Positions 24,830 through 36,950 of a stretch of 60,000 nt of DNA are shown piece after piece. Under the pieces are notes generated by a model. The model searched no databases and had not been told where the DNA came from. It saw nothing but the letters and a program-made list of their open reading frames with translations. A program made the translations under genes and the position numbers. The stretch's first letter is position 1. Each line of letters begins with the position of its first letter. The stretch comes from Lingula anatina (Eukaryota; Brachiopoda; Lingulata; Lingulida; Lingulidae), in NCBI RefSeq assembly GCF_001039355.2, contig NW_019774748.1, positions 208,454 to 268,453 on the forward strand. The letters are read 5' to 3'.

Positions 24830-26097
24830 ATGGCTGACCCACCTAAAAGCGATGACACTAATTCCCTAATGGTTGCCCCTCCTTCATGCATGCCTTTAAA
24901 TAGTTTAAATCTTGGTTCTGAGGTTCAGTTGCTAGGCCTCAGCAGTGACGACGTGTCTAGAGGCGGGGAGACGATATATACCCCATGTTACTTGAGTTTA
25001 TATTAACATTGGGCACATACAGTATATTTAAAATTTATTAATTATTCATTGGATTTGGTCTGATGTGATGGTTTTAGCAGGAATGTATAATGTTATGTTG
25101 ATGGTTTTAGCAGAAACATCTAATATTATGTTATTTTGCCACCTACTAATAGCATTATGAAGAGCAAAGATTTTTGTCATTAAATCAAATAGACATGCTG
25201 ATAAATTAATACAACTATGGTGTTGAACCTTTCATACTTTTTGAAAATTCTATTATACCATTACTTACAAGATAGCTACATATTTGTTGATAGTAAATTG
25301 TTGTTGCATGTTTGTTTCCAGTATGACAATCCCATAATGTCAGTGACCCAGGACAATACCTGTACCTCTGTAGATATGAACAAATCAACAGCTAGGGCAG
25401 AACCTGAGGGAAACCAACCCATAAGCCTAGACACCCTTCCGCCTGAGCTGTTTTTATGTATCTGTGATTATTTAGATGCCAAATTTGTCATTAAAACCTT
25501 AAGTCTTGTTTGCAAGGCATTTCACAGTACTATCAGTGATGATAGTACATGGAAAATTCGTATTGGGAAAAGATGGCCCAAAAGGTACCCTGTGATACCA
25601 GGTAAGAAGCTGATTTTCAAATTGAAATTCAAAAGAGACTCAAAGTGTTACGAATGTTAAAGTATGCATTACCACCAATCTCTTTGAAAACATGTCTAAG
25701 CAAAGAATGAAAACATTTAATTGTTAGAGGGATATATATATCTTTTTTTTATTTTAAATAAGGATTAGGGAGAACTAATTTTAGGATTTTTAATTCAGGA
25801 AAAAAATGTATACCAAAATTTTTCTTGTGTATTTTGTTGCTTTATATAGTTCGTCAAAATATTTCAGTGGATGACTCCAATTTCAATTGGAAAAATGCAT
25901 GTATTCAGAGAGAAGAGCAGCATAGGCTGTGGTCTAATTGGAAAGAAAACATGGACCATTTTGTGTTTCGTGAAGGCCTATATGCTCCAGTGGATGTTGT
26001 GCATTTGATGAAGGTAATCACATTCACAACTGACGTCTGTTTCAGTTTAAATATAATTAATATAGGCACAGCCTATATATATAATGCAACAATTCCA

Positions 26098-26145
<48 letters not shown>

Positions 26146-27133
26146 TTTATGAGACGGCTTTTAAGTATTTGTAGATAGACATATTGGAATGTCATATTTG
26201 CAGGGCAGTCAGTTGCTGGCGTCTGGTTCTCGGGACCGTTACCTCAACCTACTAGATCTTAACAAGCTGGACCCAGACAATCCTAACAGTGCCAAAGATG
26301 TCAGGATATGGAATGTGATGAATGCGCACAAGGTAAATGATCTGAATCTTTCCAACAACAAATAACTGTATCACATCTGCCACATGTATAAATGCACTGA
26401 AATTGGTTATCAGTTGTCATATGTGTACTTTAAAAATGTATTGTAGAGTGTAAAAGAGCTTGTTGGACCTTATAGTTAGATTTATTTATTTAAAAAAATT
26501 GATCAATGTCATGTTAATAAAGGTGTTGTGCAAGGTAACATTACCCCACATTTTCTTCCTGTAGGTAATTTCATTTTCCTAGAAATCCCTAGGGGCTTAC
26601 AGTCAAATAAGAAATGGATAAGGGTAGATAGTATAACTATGGATGATATGTATGTGATAGATACAATACGAGTCGCTGAGCTGTACGTGAAATATTACGA
26701 GTGTATTGGCGAGCCGCAGGCGAGACAATACACGAGTAATTTTCACGTACAGCTCGGCGACGAGTGTTGTATCTGGCTTAAACCACGGCCTCTGATTGGC
26801 TACTACACTAGTAGTGCAAGAGACCGTGGAACGCAAGTTCGTACATGACGTGCTTGTATGTCGAATACAGCACGGCCGAGTCTTTTGTTCTACGCGCTAG
26901 CCGTGGTTTAAGTCTACCTGTTCCATGTTTGTATTACCAATAATGATAAAGTTAGCTACTTTCTTTCAAGGGCTGGATTTGGTCCATGAGCTCTTTTGAC
27001 GACACATTACTCACTGGATCCTGGGATACATATCTCTCACTCTGGGACTTAGCAGGTGGTGGAGTGCCAAAGAGCAGAATAAAGTATGTGACAGAAAAAA
27101 AATTTTTTTTTTTTNNNNNNNNNNNNNNNNNNA

Positions 27134-27196
<63 letters not shown>

Positions 27197-29990
27197 ATGA
27201 GACGGCTTTTAAGTATTTGTAGATAGACATATTGGAATGTCATATTTGCAGGGCAGTCAGTTGCTGGCGTCTGGTTCTCGGGACCGTTACCTCAACCTAC
27301 TAGATCTTAACAAGCTGGACCCAGACAATCCTAACAGTGCCAAAGATGTCAGGATATGGAATGTGATGAATGCGCACAAGGTAAATGATCTGAATCTTTC
27401 CAACAACAAATAACTGTATCACATCTGCCACATGTATAAATGCACTGAAATTGGTTATCAGTTGTCATATGTGTACTTTAAAAATGTATTGTAGAGTGTA
27501 AAAGAGCTTGTTGGACCTTATAGTTAGATTTATTTATTTAAAAAAATTGATCAATGTCATGTTAATAAAGGTGTTGTGCAAGGTAACATTACCCCACATT
27601 TTCTTCCTGTAGGTAATTTCATTTTCCTAGAAATCCCTAGGGGCTTACAGTCAAATAAGAAATGGATAAGGGTAGATAGTATAACTATGGATGATATGTA
27701 TGTCTACCTGTTCCATGTTTGTATTACCAATAATGATAAAGTTAGCTACTTTCTTTCAAGGGCTGGATTTGGTCCATGAGCTCTTTTGACGACACATTAC
27801 TCACTGGATCCTGGGATACATATCTCTCACTCTGGGACTTAGCAGGTGGTGGAGTGCCAAAGAGCAGAATAAAGTATGTGACAGAAAAAAAATTGTTTTT
27901 TTTTGGTAAATGAGTCAACGTGTTTAGTTAAATTTTTGTCAGGTTCTGACATATGAGATTTGTTTTATGTTCTTTGCAGTCATTTCTGCAACAAAATTTA
28001 CTGACAGAATTGCACCCTACATGCCTCTTTACTTGAATTTACTGTGAATTTTATTATTAAATGTGCATACATTTTGATTTGTTTTGTTTGTTTTTTTCCT
28101 TTTTGTCACACAAGAATAAATATTATTAATTCTACTTACAGCAATGCAAATATTTTGATTCTAATCTTTTTCACACAGGTGCAAGTCTGCTGTGTTGTGT
28201 ATAAAGACCTTTGATGAGCAGGTGACAGCAGGTGGTTACGACAATAAAGTATACACCATAGATCCACGGGTAGGCATTATGGCAGAGAAACGCTACCACA
28301 AGAAACCTGTTCTTTGTATGGCTGTGGACCAGGACTATGTTATTACTGGGAGTGAGGACCAGACTATAGTGGTGTATGACAAAAGGGCAGGAAGTGTATG
28401 CAAAACTATCTCGGTAGGAATTTATTTTGATTTGGCAGTTTAGATATTTTTCAAGATGATATTATTTTAGAACTTAATGAATGAGCAGTGATACCTGCTC
28501 CTTTGCAGCTTTGACCAACATCAACACAAAAACACTGACCATATGTGTAGGATACTTTCAAATGTATGGCTTTTGCTGATTTTTTTTTATGGTGATATGT
28601 TACTGGTAGAATACCTTTGAAATACGAACATTGTCATATGATAACTGGTAGGGTTCCATGTTTCAGAAAAAAGGTAGTGAGTCTTAGAGAACAGTTCCAT
28701 TAGCTCTTTAATCTTTTACATTAACAAAGATGGCCTAGTTGTGCCTGCTTTAAGGTCAGGTTACCTGTCATGCAGAGTCAATCAAAAAATAGCAGTCTGA
28801 TACTTTTGTGTCTTTTAAATGTAATTCATTAACCAAAGTGGAGTAAAGCCACCACAGTGAGTTGTTAGCACTTAGGCAGTATGAAAAAATACCTCAGTAT
28901 CAGTATATGCATTGCATGCCAGTAAGCTAATAGTTTAATTAGCAAACTGTTTTAAAACTTGTTTTGTAAATTTTGTTATGGTAGTAACTAGTTAATAAAC
29001 ATCACATGAGCAGCAACTCCTGCTACTGTTCAGATTGCTTCACTACACTAAGGTTAGAGCTATACTATCTGTTTCAGCTGGAAGAAAGCTATGCCATGTC
29101 CATGTCATATGGCTTAGGACAGCTATGGGTGGGGTCCAAGGCAGGTGTGGTCCATCTTTTTGATGCAAGAGAAGGAAGGTTTGAACTGGAAGAAGTAGGT
29201 TTCAAAAATACAAGGATCAAAAACCAAGCATTAGTCTTGTGATAATGTTTTGGTACTGCATCAGTTGTGCAAAAATTGTAACATGCAAGCCAAGAAAAAT
29301 CTTTAGAGCTTTTCCTACATTTAGCTTAAAAGCAGTACAGAGTTATTTTTGCATTTTGTTAGCCAACACAAAGTTGACTTGCTCTTGGAGTGACCATGAT
29401 AGTTTAATTCTTAAAAGATGGGGTGTTCACAAGTTTCTAATTTTTTTCAGACATATGACATAGGGCACAGTGGAAAAGTGACTGGTGTCCACCATTCCTT
29501 AGGCTCTATTATGACCTGTTCTACTGACCGTTCCATCAAAATTCTCCAGCCAACCCGTGATCCAGACACCATCACAACACTGGACGTTCATGATTTAGAT
29601 GTGGCAGGGGTGAGTATGCAGCCTACTGCACTAACATTATTGTAATTTTGTAGTTATTCAGGTATCATTGATTCTGAAGGAGACTGTTGGATGCTTGATA
29701 CAAGCATTTTAAAATATGATAATAATCATTCTATCTGCAATAGACTATTTTAATTCACAACTTCAGATTTTATGTGCAAGTTTTGTAGATTTCGTAACAC
29801 CACACTTTAGTAGGAAAAAAACTTATTTTTTCCTCAAATTTTAAAAATGGAGCTTCTTTGGTTTTACTCAACATAAAAGTAATATTGATATCTTTTCTCC
29901 TTCTTGCAGATTGACTTCCAAAACAATGTTCTTGCCAGTGCATCCTGTGATGTTTCCATAGGTATATGGAAAGAAAAAGTGAACACATGA
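24830..29990 (+). CDS. FBXW9: F-box/WD repeat protein 9, SCF substrate adaptor
   Basis: Firm coding exons: 25322-25601, 25868-26013, 26204-26332, 26971-27083, 28179-28413, 29078-29194, 29451-29609 and 29910-29990. The F-box is in the first of these (SLDTLPPELFLCICDYLDAK...LVCKAF), followed by EEQHRLW and WD blades such as ASGSRDRYLNLLDL, TGSWDTYLSLWDLA, TGSEDQTIVVYDKRAG and STDRSIKI. FBXW9 is the substrate-recognition subunit of an SCF ubiquitin ligase: the F-box binds SKP1 and the propeller binds the substrate, which is not known here. A 5' exon 24830-24952 (MADPPKSDDTNSL...) joins in frame through a weak GTGTCT donor and gives about 460 residues, close to the human length. Otherwise translation starts at 25337 (414 residues). 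Exons 26204-26332 and 26971-27083 are repeated after the gap; see the duplication entry. Confidence 0.88.
26101..26142. repeat. (GT)n microsatellite, copy 1
   Basis: About 21 GT units in the FBXW9 intron before exon 26204-26332. The second copy of the duplicated block carries a longer tract at about 27137-27194. Confidence 0.95.
26655..26911. mobile_element. 257-bp double-hairpin insertion, absent from the sister copy
   Basis: The empty site in the second copy, near 27700, reads through ATGATATGTATGTCTACC. Copy 1 has extra DNA after ATGTAT. The insert folds into two successive foldbacks: 26660-26773 with arms of about 50 bp (ACAATACGAGTCGCTGAGCT and its complement) and 26778-26911 bounded by TTAAACCACGG and CCGTGGTTTAA. 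It has no coding capacity. No target duplication longer than GT is visible. Confidence 0.75.
27115..27132. other. Assembly gap (18 N)
   Basis: The N run follows a poly-T tract and precedes the (GT)n tract of the second copy of the duplicated FBXW9 block. Confidence 1.
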
Positions 29991-30915
29991 TGTTTTAACT
30001 TAATTGTTGCTCAAGAGTTTTATGTGATGTGTCCATATCATGCTGTTACTACTCATGAGCTTTTCATTTGTCACATTCTTGTGAGAGACAGCTTTGTATA
30101 GATTACAGAAATATTAGATGTATGTGTAATATGTACACACGAGAGCAAAGACTAAGTGGAGTTGTAATGATTCAGAGGGAATTTCAAAGAAAAATGCAAC
30201 CTTTATGTACATATTAAAGAAACGATGTGGATGGATATCATAAGCTGTATACATCTTGGGATATGCCTATCACCTAATGGATTTTGTTGTCGAGCAGCAC
30301 CAAGTGCACAGAGTTCCTAAAATCTCATGTTTTAGCTGTATAATTATATGGTGGTGTTATGTCAGCAAATCCAGTTTCGTTTTTTATTCACAGGCTCACA
30401 TTAGATTTATATTAGGTACATGGAGTGAAAGAGACTTCAGATTAACATGCTTCGATATTGATTTATGGATGGAGAAGTACTGTAGGCTGGTTGTATGTCT
30501 AAAATTTAACCAAATGGTCATGTGGCACAAAACAATGGCTAAGATTCTGAATATAGAAAATGACCATTTATTCCTTGAATAGTTTAGTTTTGGTAAGTGA
30601 GCCATATATTTATCTTTTTTAAAGTGCAATATTCTTTTTTACAAATGAGCATTTCTACCTCTATTATTTAAGACTGAAAATATTTGTATAGATCAGAATA
30701 GTTATTCTCATAAGTATCATTACAGAAACTGTTATGTGAAAACATTAATTTGAAAGCATTTGTTATATATAGAAATACAGTGTAGAGTGTTGCCCTGTCT
30801 ATTGTTGCCCTGTCACTGTGTATTGATGTCCAATTCACAAATGTGCTGTTTTTCCTTTGTTTAAAAGTAATACGTATATTTTGCACAGTTTTCATTTCTA
30901 AGATCCAAAGTTTTT

Positions 30916-30921
30916 AATAAA
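30916..30921 (+). terminator. FBXW9: Poly(A) signal of FBXW9
   Basis: AATAAA lies about 925 bp after the FBXW9 stop with no competing gene between. It is followed by AT-rich sequence and an unusual C10A18 run at about 30961-30988. Confidence 0.5.
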
Positions 30922-31127
30922 CTTTGCTGCTCCACTATCCTTTCACAAGTATTGGATTATCCCCCCCCCCAAAAAAAAAAAAAAAAAAATTAACGATATT
31001 TAACTCTTACTTTGCATCAACATATAAATGTCTGAGTGAAATGTCTAGATTTCAGTCCACAAACCCTGTGGAAATAAACATGGTGACGTCTCCGTGATTT
31101 AAAGGTGAAAACAAGAAAAGCACTCCG

Positions 31128-31320
31128 AGAGCGCAGACCTCCGCCAGGGAAGCAATTTTGATTATTATTGATCCAGATCACCACCAAAAACTAATCACCT
31201 CTTCCTTGGCCCACTTCTGACAGTTCCTGAAAATTTCATCAAAATCGGTCCATAACTTTTTGAGTTATGTTGATGACAGACAAACAGGGGTGAAAACATA
31301 ACCTCCTTGGCGGAGGTAAT
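31128..31320. repeat. Dispersed repeat with CCTCCGCCA / GGCGGAGG ends
   Basis: The ends are inverted (ACCTCCGCCAGGG at the left, CCTTGGCGGAGGT at the right). The core contains CTGAAAATTTCATCAAAATC followed by ACTTTTTGAGTTATG and GACAGACAAACAGG. Diverged copies of the same core lie at about 41446-42064 and 50590-51010. Such repeats are common in marine invertebrate genomes; I cannot assign a class. Confidence 0.65.
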
Positions 31321-31612
31321 AATTAGCTTGGTTTCTGTATATTTGCAACTACTGGCACTATGTTTTTAACTAGATTTGCGAGATGTAATCTGCATGATAA
31401 ACAGATATGCCTCCGTAAGCTGTTGTTTTCCTTTAATGTGTGAAAGTGGTTGTTTTTAGTCTTGTGCACAGCCCTTTTGACATCTTGTATCATTGAATTC
31501 CATGAAAAAAAAGGTTTTAAAGGGATAATAACTTTTTGTTTTGGCCAAAAAATGAATTTTCCTGGAGTAAACAATTTTCACATACTTACCAATGGTTTAT
31601 GAATCCATTTTT

Positions 31613-31851
31613 ATGTACAGACACAGATGTGTCTGTACATATTGCCATCACCTGCATCTGTCGTCGTCACCTGCGCCTTGCACTTTCCTTGCAAACACGA
31701 TAAGTGGAAGGCAGTGTTACTTTTTGGCTTTATATTTACAGAGCTGATGAATATTCATAAAACGCAGGTCAAGTTCGAAAATCAGCATGATCGGGCCATT
31801 ATTGTAGAAGTTATGCTGTTTTTATGTACAGACACAGATGTGTCTGTACAT
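31613..31851. repeat. Pair of perfect 13-bp-arm palindromes, 211 bp apart
   Basis: ATGTACAGACACA and its complement, separated by GA, occur at 31613-31640 and again at 31824-31851, at the start of the first two units of the array. The first palindrome lies exactly at the left edge of the 4-kb insertion. Confidence 0.85.
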
Positions 31852-34800
31852 ATAGCCATCACCTGCGTCTGTCGTCGCCGTTGCCGTTGCCGTTGGCATG
31901 CACTTTTACCGTAAACACGATAAGTGGAAAATGGTTTTACGTTTTGACTTGAAACTTACAGAACTGATGAATATTCATAATACGCAGGTCAAGTTCGAAA
32001 ATCAGCATGTTCGATCCATTTTTAGGGAAGTTGTGCTGTTTTTTCACTTCTTTCAGCATTTATGCAACACCGTAAACTGACAAGTGAAAAACCGTTTTAC
32101 CTTTTGGCTTGAAACTTACAGAACTGATGAATATTTATAATACACGGGTCGAGTTCGAAAATCAGCATGATCGGTCCATTTTTAGGGAAGTTATGCTGTT
32201 TTTTCACTTTTTTCAGCATATATGCAACCCTGATAACACAATATAAGAAAAACAGATGGGCCAATTGTCATTATACTCACAGGACTGGTCAATCTTACCA
32301 AAACGCAGGTTGAGTTCAAAAATCAGCATAATCGGGCCATTTTTTTTAGAATTTATGCTGTTTTTTCACATTTCCTCAGATTCAATTCTTTGCCATGTTA
32401 ACAGTCTCATTATTGAACTAATAAGAAACGTGTTTGTTTGACATTTCCTGCATCTTTAGTTGATTGTGTAAAAATGATGGTAAACTTTTTATTGTGTATT
32501 GTGTAATAAAGTGTCAAAATTGGAAAAAAACTCATATCATTGCAGTTTGTCAGATTCAATCATCTACTATGTTCAGAATCTCAGAATGGAGGCAATTGGA
32601 CATTTAACACTGTTCTATTGATATTTTTCCCATCTCATCAATTTTCTTTGTTGAACATATAAAAATGGCAGTAAACTGTTTATTTTGTTTTATGTTAAAA
32701 AAGTATTAAAAATTGAAAAAAATCCATTGCAGAACAGTGCTGTCTTGTTTACATTTTGGCTTTTTCAAGGTGTGACTTTGAAGTTCCATGGGCCTGAAGA
32801 CCCTTGCTAGTCACATTTTCTGAATATCCATGATACAAATATTTTATTATTAAAAATTGATGGTCATTATGCTGTTGAACATTATGTAATATTGCATCAA
32901 AATTTGAAGGAACCCCTATTTTGGGCACTGCTCCCATTATGACCATTTAACGAAAATGATGTCACTAACTGTTCTCAAACTTACAGGAAAGAAACATGGG
33001 ACTAAAATACAGCTTCAGTAGGCAATGCAGTCTGTTTGGTAAAATTTTCTGGCAATTAAACAGTTTTTTTGTGAAAATTTAATTTTTCACATTTTGGCAT
33101 TTTCAAGGTGTGACTTAGAACCTCCACGGGCTTGAAGACCCAAGCTAGTCACATTTTCTGAAAATCCATGATACATTTATTTTATCATTAAAAATTGATG
33201 GTCATTATGCTGTTAAGCATTATGTAATGTTGCATCAAAATAGAAGAAAATACAATTTTTGGTGCTGCTGCCAAGATGACCATTATGAAAATACCCTGTT
33301 ACTTATGACTGTCAAACTTTCAAAAGAGAAACACAGGACTAAAATGCAGCCCGAGTTGGAAAAGCAGTCTAATTGGCAACTTTTTCTGGAAGTTATACAT
33401 TTTAGTGAAATATTCATTTTAAATCGTTTTGGCATACGTTGTGGGATTTGGAGCTCCCATGGACATGAAGCCGAATGGTAATCAAATTTTCTACATGTCC
33501 ATCTATTTATAGTCAATAATCAAAAATTGGTGATAATTATTCTGTTATTTATTATGTAATGTTACATCAAAATTGACAAAGATCTTTTTGCACTGCCACT
33601 ACAAACATTATGAAAAGAAAACTATGTTACTTATTATTATTTTTAACTTACAAGTATGATTTTTAGGATTGGCATGCAGTTCAGATTAGAAAGCCAGCTC
33701 TATTGGGTTATCATTTATTATTGAATTTATGCAATTTTGTATGAAATTTTCATTTTTCTCATTCTGCCATTTTGAAAGTGTGAACTTGAACTACCATGGG
33801 CCTGAAGCCTTATGCTTGTTACACATTTCACTTACATCAGTATTACCTATTGAGCATAATTGAAATTTGACGTTGAATTTGCAGTTAAGTATAATGTACT
33901 TTTGCACCAGAATTGACAGTAGCCTATTTTGTGAATTGTTATTTTCTGCTTTTTGTCTCTACATTTGACAGCTTTGCTGCCTTGTTGTTTTTTGGCCTTT
34001 ACACACACGCACACACACACACACACACACGTCTGGATTGAAACATCATTGATCAGGTTATAGACTTTTAAGTCTAATGGAGTGAAGCTAGCAATACAGA
34101 TATATGTTTGACATCATGTCTGGTGTTCAGCATGTACCCGTGTCACGTGTACAGTCCGTTCTGCATGAACCATCCGTCCTGACTGATTGTACACGCAGCA
34201 GCAGCGTGTATGAGCCGTTCCATGAATGATCCGTTGTTATTCACCTGTACTGTTATATTCGGCTAGTTCATTTCCTACCTCATTATACACTAACTATGAT
34301 GGGGATAAAATTCATATGTAAATTGATAATTTTGATAGAGAATCAGCGTCAAATTACAGTTCGACGCATGGATGAACCTACCGTGGACGGGCCGTCGTTA
34401 TTCAACTGCTAGCTACTATTTAAGTATTGATTTTATTAGGCTAGTGTTTTGATAAGGCCACCCTTGGACCTAAATAGAGAAGGACAAGAAACGCGGCATC
34501 TTCCTTTGAAGCTATGTGCGTTCGGGTAAACATTCGCCTATTGTCTCACATAATCTGTTTTGATAGCTCCACGGGCTTCTGAACAGCTTACTATCAAGGT
34601 AGTGNCAGCTCTATTGATATTTTTACCATTTCATCAATTTTCTTAGTTGGTCATATAAAAATGGCAGTAAACTGTAATTTTGTTTTAAGTGAAAAATTGT
34701 TAAAAATGGGAAAAAAACACTTCAGAACAATGCTGTCTTGTTTACATTTTGGCATTTTCAAGTTGTGACTTTGAAGTTCCATGGGCCTGAAGAACTTTGC

Positions 34801-35585
34801 TACTCACATTTTCTGAATATCCATGATACTAATATTTTATTATTTAAAATTGATGGTCTTTATGCTGTTAAACATTATGTAATATTGCATCAAAATTTGA
34901 AAAAAAAACCTATTTTGGGCACTGCTCCCATTTAAGAAAAACCATGTCACTTACTGTTCTCAAACTTACAGGAAAGAAACATGGGACTAAAATACAGTAG
35001 GCAATGCAGTCTGTTTGGTAATTCTTACTGCCAGTTAAACAGTTTTTTGTGAAAATTAAATTTTTCACATATTGGCATTTTCAAGGTGTGACTTTGAAGT
35101 TCCACAGGCTTGAAGACCCATGCTAGTCACATTTTCCGAAAATCCATGATACGTTTATTTTATTCTTAAAAATTGATGGTCATTATGCTGCTAACCATTA
35201 TGTAATATTGCATCAGAATAGAAGAAAACACAATTTTGGGTGCTGCTGCCATGATGACCATTATGGGAAAACCATGTAACTTATGATTGCCAAACTTTCA
35301 AAAAAGAAATACAGGACTAAAATGCAGCATTAGTTGGAAAAGCAGCCTAATTGGCTTCTTTTTCTGGAAGTTATACATTTTCAAAGTGTGAACTTGAACT
35401 CCCATGGGCCTGAAGCCTTATGCTTGTTACACATTTTACTTACATTGGTATTACCTGTTGAGCATAATTAAAATTTGATGTTGAATTTGCAGTTTAACAT
35501 AATGTACTTTTGCATCAGAATTGACAGTAGCCTATTTTGTTCATAGTTATTTCCTGTTTGTATATTTGACAGCTTTGCTGCCTTG
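31614..35585. mobile_element. 3.97-kb tandem-repeat-rich insertion with TTA target duplication
   Basis: TTA is duplicated at both edges (31611-31613 and 35586-35588), placing exactly this DNA as the insert. It holds two repeat arrays. At 31614-32450 there are about four units of some 130-210 bp built on AAGTTCGAAAATCAGCAT and AAGTTATGCTGTTTTT. At 32610-33960 there are units of about 350 bp built on TTTTCAAGGTGTGACTT and a GGGCCTGAAG motif, and a second block of these at 34606-35585. No ORF of transposase size is present, so it is non-autonomous or satellite-derived. No terminal inverted repeat was found. Confidence 0.6.
32610..35585. repeat. Two related blocks of about 350-bp diverged tandem units
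   Basis: Unit starts, marked by the ATTTTGGCNTTTTCAAGGTG motif, are near 32753, 33092, 33425 (diverged) and 33768 in the first block and near 34746 and 35072 in the second. The start of the second block, at 34606, repeats 32613 onward. Between them, 33970-34605 holds unrelated sequence with an (AC)n tract at about 34003-34030 and one N. Confidence 0.75.
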
Positions 35586-36950
35586 TTACATTCAAAGTGA
35601 GTCCCTGTTTTTTTTCTAAAAAGTTTGGTTTTTTGTTAAAATCTCTTAAGAGATTTTAACAGAGTACAGCCATCAATGGAAGTCACGTGATTTGAAGACA
35701 AGCTCAGAATAATCCAGATATCAGATTAATAGCTATAACTGCCGTTTTTGTGGTAAAACAGAATATAGTATATTTCTATGAGTTGTTCACAATGCTTTAT
35801 TGTGAAATATAGATATCATACGAAGAGTTATTATCCCTTTAAATCTCTGCTTCTCAACTAACACAATCATTTGCTCATGTCGATGGTCTCACTCAAACTG
35901 TTTCAATTTTTTTTTTTGTAGGGAGGGAGGGGGTTACTTCAAAGAGCTTATTGGTTTATAACTTCCCCTCATTGTCTGTACCATCTGTTCATAAATGTAA
36001 CATTGATGTGCGCTGAATTGCTTTAAGTATGAGGTAAAGTAAAGGTCAAAATGAAAACAATAGGCCTACATAAGATAATTTATGTGAACATGTATAGTAT
36101 TTTTATGATTTTCTTTTTCATTTTAACTGAACAGAATGATTTAACATAGTGAAGCATGAAAAACTTCATTTCCCTTTTTTTCTAAATAAACATTACGACC
36201 GTGGTACAAATATTTCTTTTGAAGGGAAAACTCGGATGTGTCTGTGTTTCTTTCAGTGCAAGTGTAGCATGTCACATATAAATTGTTACCAATGTTATAG
36301 TGAAAATAACGACAACGATCTGGAACTTTCGATCGTTTATTCACCGACTCTTTTTTTCATACAACTTCATAAAAAAATTTATACTCTCTTTCTCCGTACT
36401 GATCATGCATTGACTTGTTTTCTTTCCATTGTCTTTGCATGATTACAAGGAATTTTCCATTCGCATGTTGCAAGTCACCATGCAACATTTCCTAAGAAAC
36501 TTGTTTTCAATTAAAGATATCTAAAATATTATTTGCAATACTCATGCTTGGACCTTATCCGAAACTCCGTTATCATGTGATAAACAGTTGATCAAAATTT
36601 AAATATGTTATGAAATTAACCAATGACATGAACTGTTACTGACTTTGACCTTTTCCATCTTTTTCTGACACTAAAACATGTTCTACACTTGTTGACTCAT
36701 GATGAAACTTAACTTACACTCAATAACTCCCTATCCTTTTACTCGTTTGATTCCGTTTTAATTGTTATCTGCAATTAGTGAAAGTGTAAGTCAACATCAT
36801 TTTACAACTGCATATGCAGTTGAAATACTCGCAGGTGCACGCGATACGTTTTTCTTTCAAATGTTTGGCCTTATATGAAATGGATTTTTGAAATTCTGGA
36901 CATCTTATACTTTGCTCTCCTGTGTTGACTCACTGATGATATATGGTCCT

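Larger units (their letters stand above)
26096..27905. repeat. Near-identical tandem duplication of two FBXW9 exons across an assembly gap
   Basis: The block at 26096-27112 is repeated at 27133-27905, including the (GT)n tract, exon 26204-26332 (copy at 27256), its introns and exon 26971-27083 (copy near 27761). Exons and introns appear almost identical by eye, and 18 N lie between the copies. The main differences are the GT tract length and a 257-bp insertion found only in copy 1. The two exons together are 242 nt, so translating both copies in series would break the frame. This looks like two haplotypes assembled in series, not a true duplication. Confidence 0.85.
31520..35839. mobile_element. 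Mariner-like MITE split by a 4-kb insertion
   Basis: The left part (31520-31613) and right part (35586-35839) together match the 340-bp element at 17641-17980 in inverted orientation. The intact copy reads TCCATTTTTACATTCAAAG across the break. Here TCCATTTTTA is at 31604-31613 and TTACATTCAAAG resumes at 35586. TA flanks both outer ends. The order of events is clear: the MITE was here first, and 31614-35585 entered it later. Confidence 0.8.

Noticed and set aside
26204-27900. A genuine FBXW9 with extra WD blades from exon duplication
   Set aside because: The two-exon block is 242 nt and not a multiple of three, the introns also look near-identical, and an N gap separates the copies; an assembly artefact is more likely.
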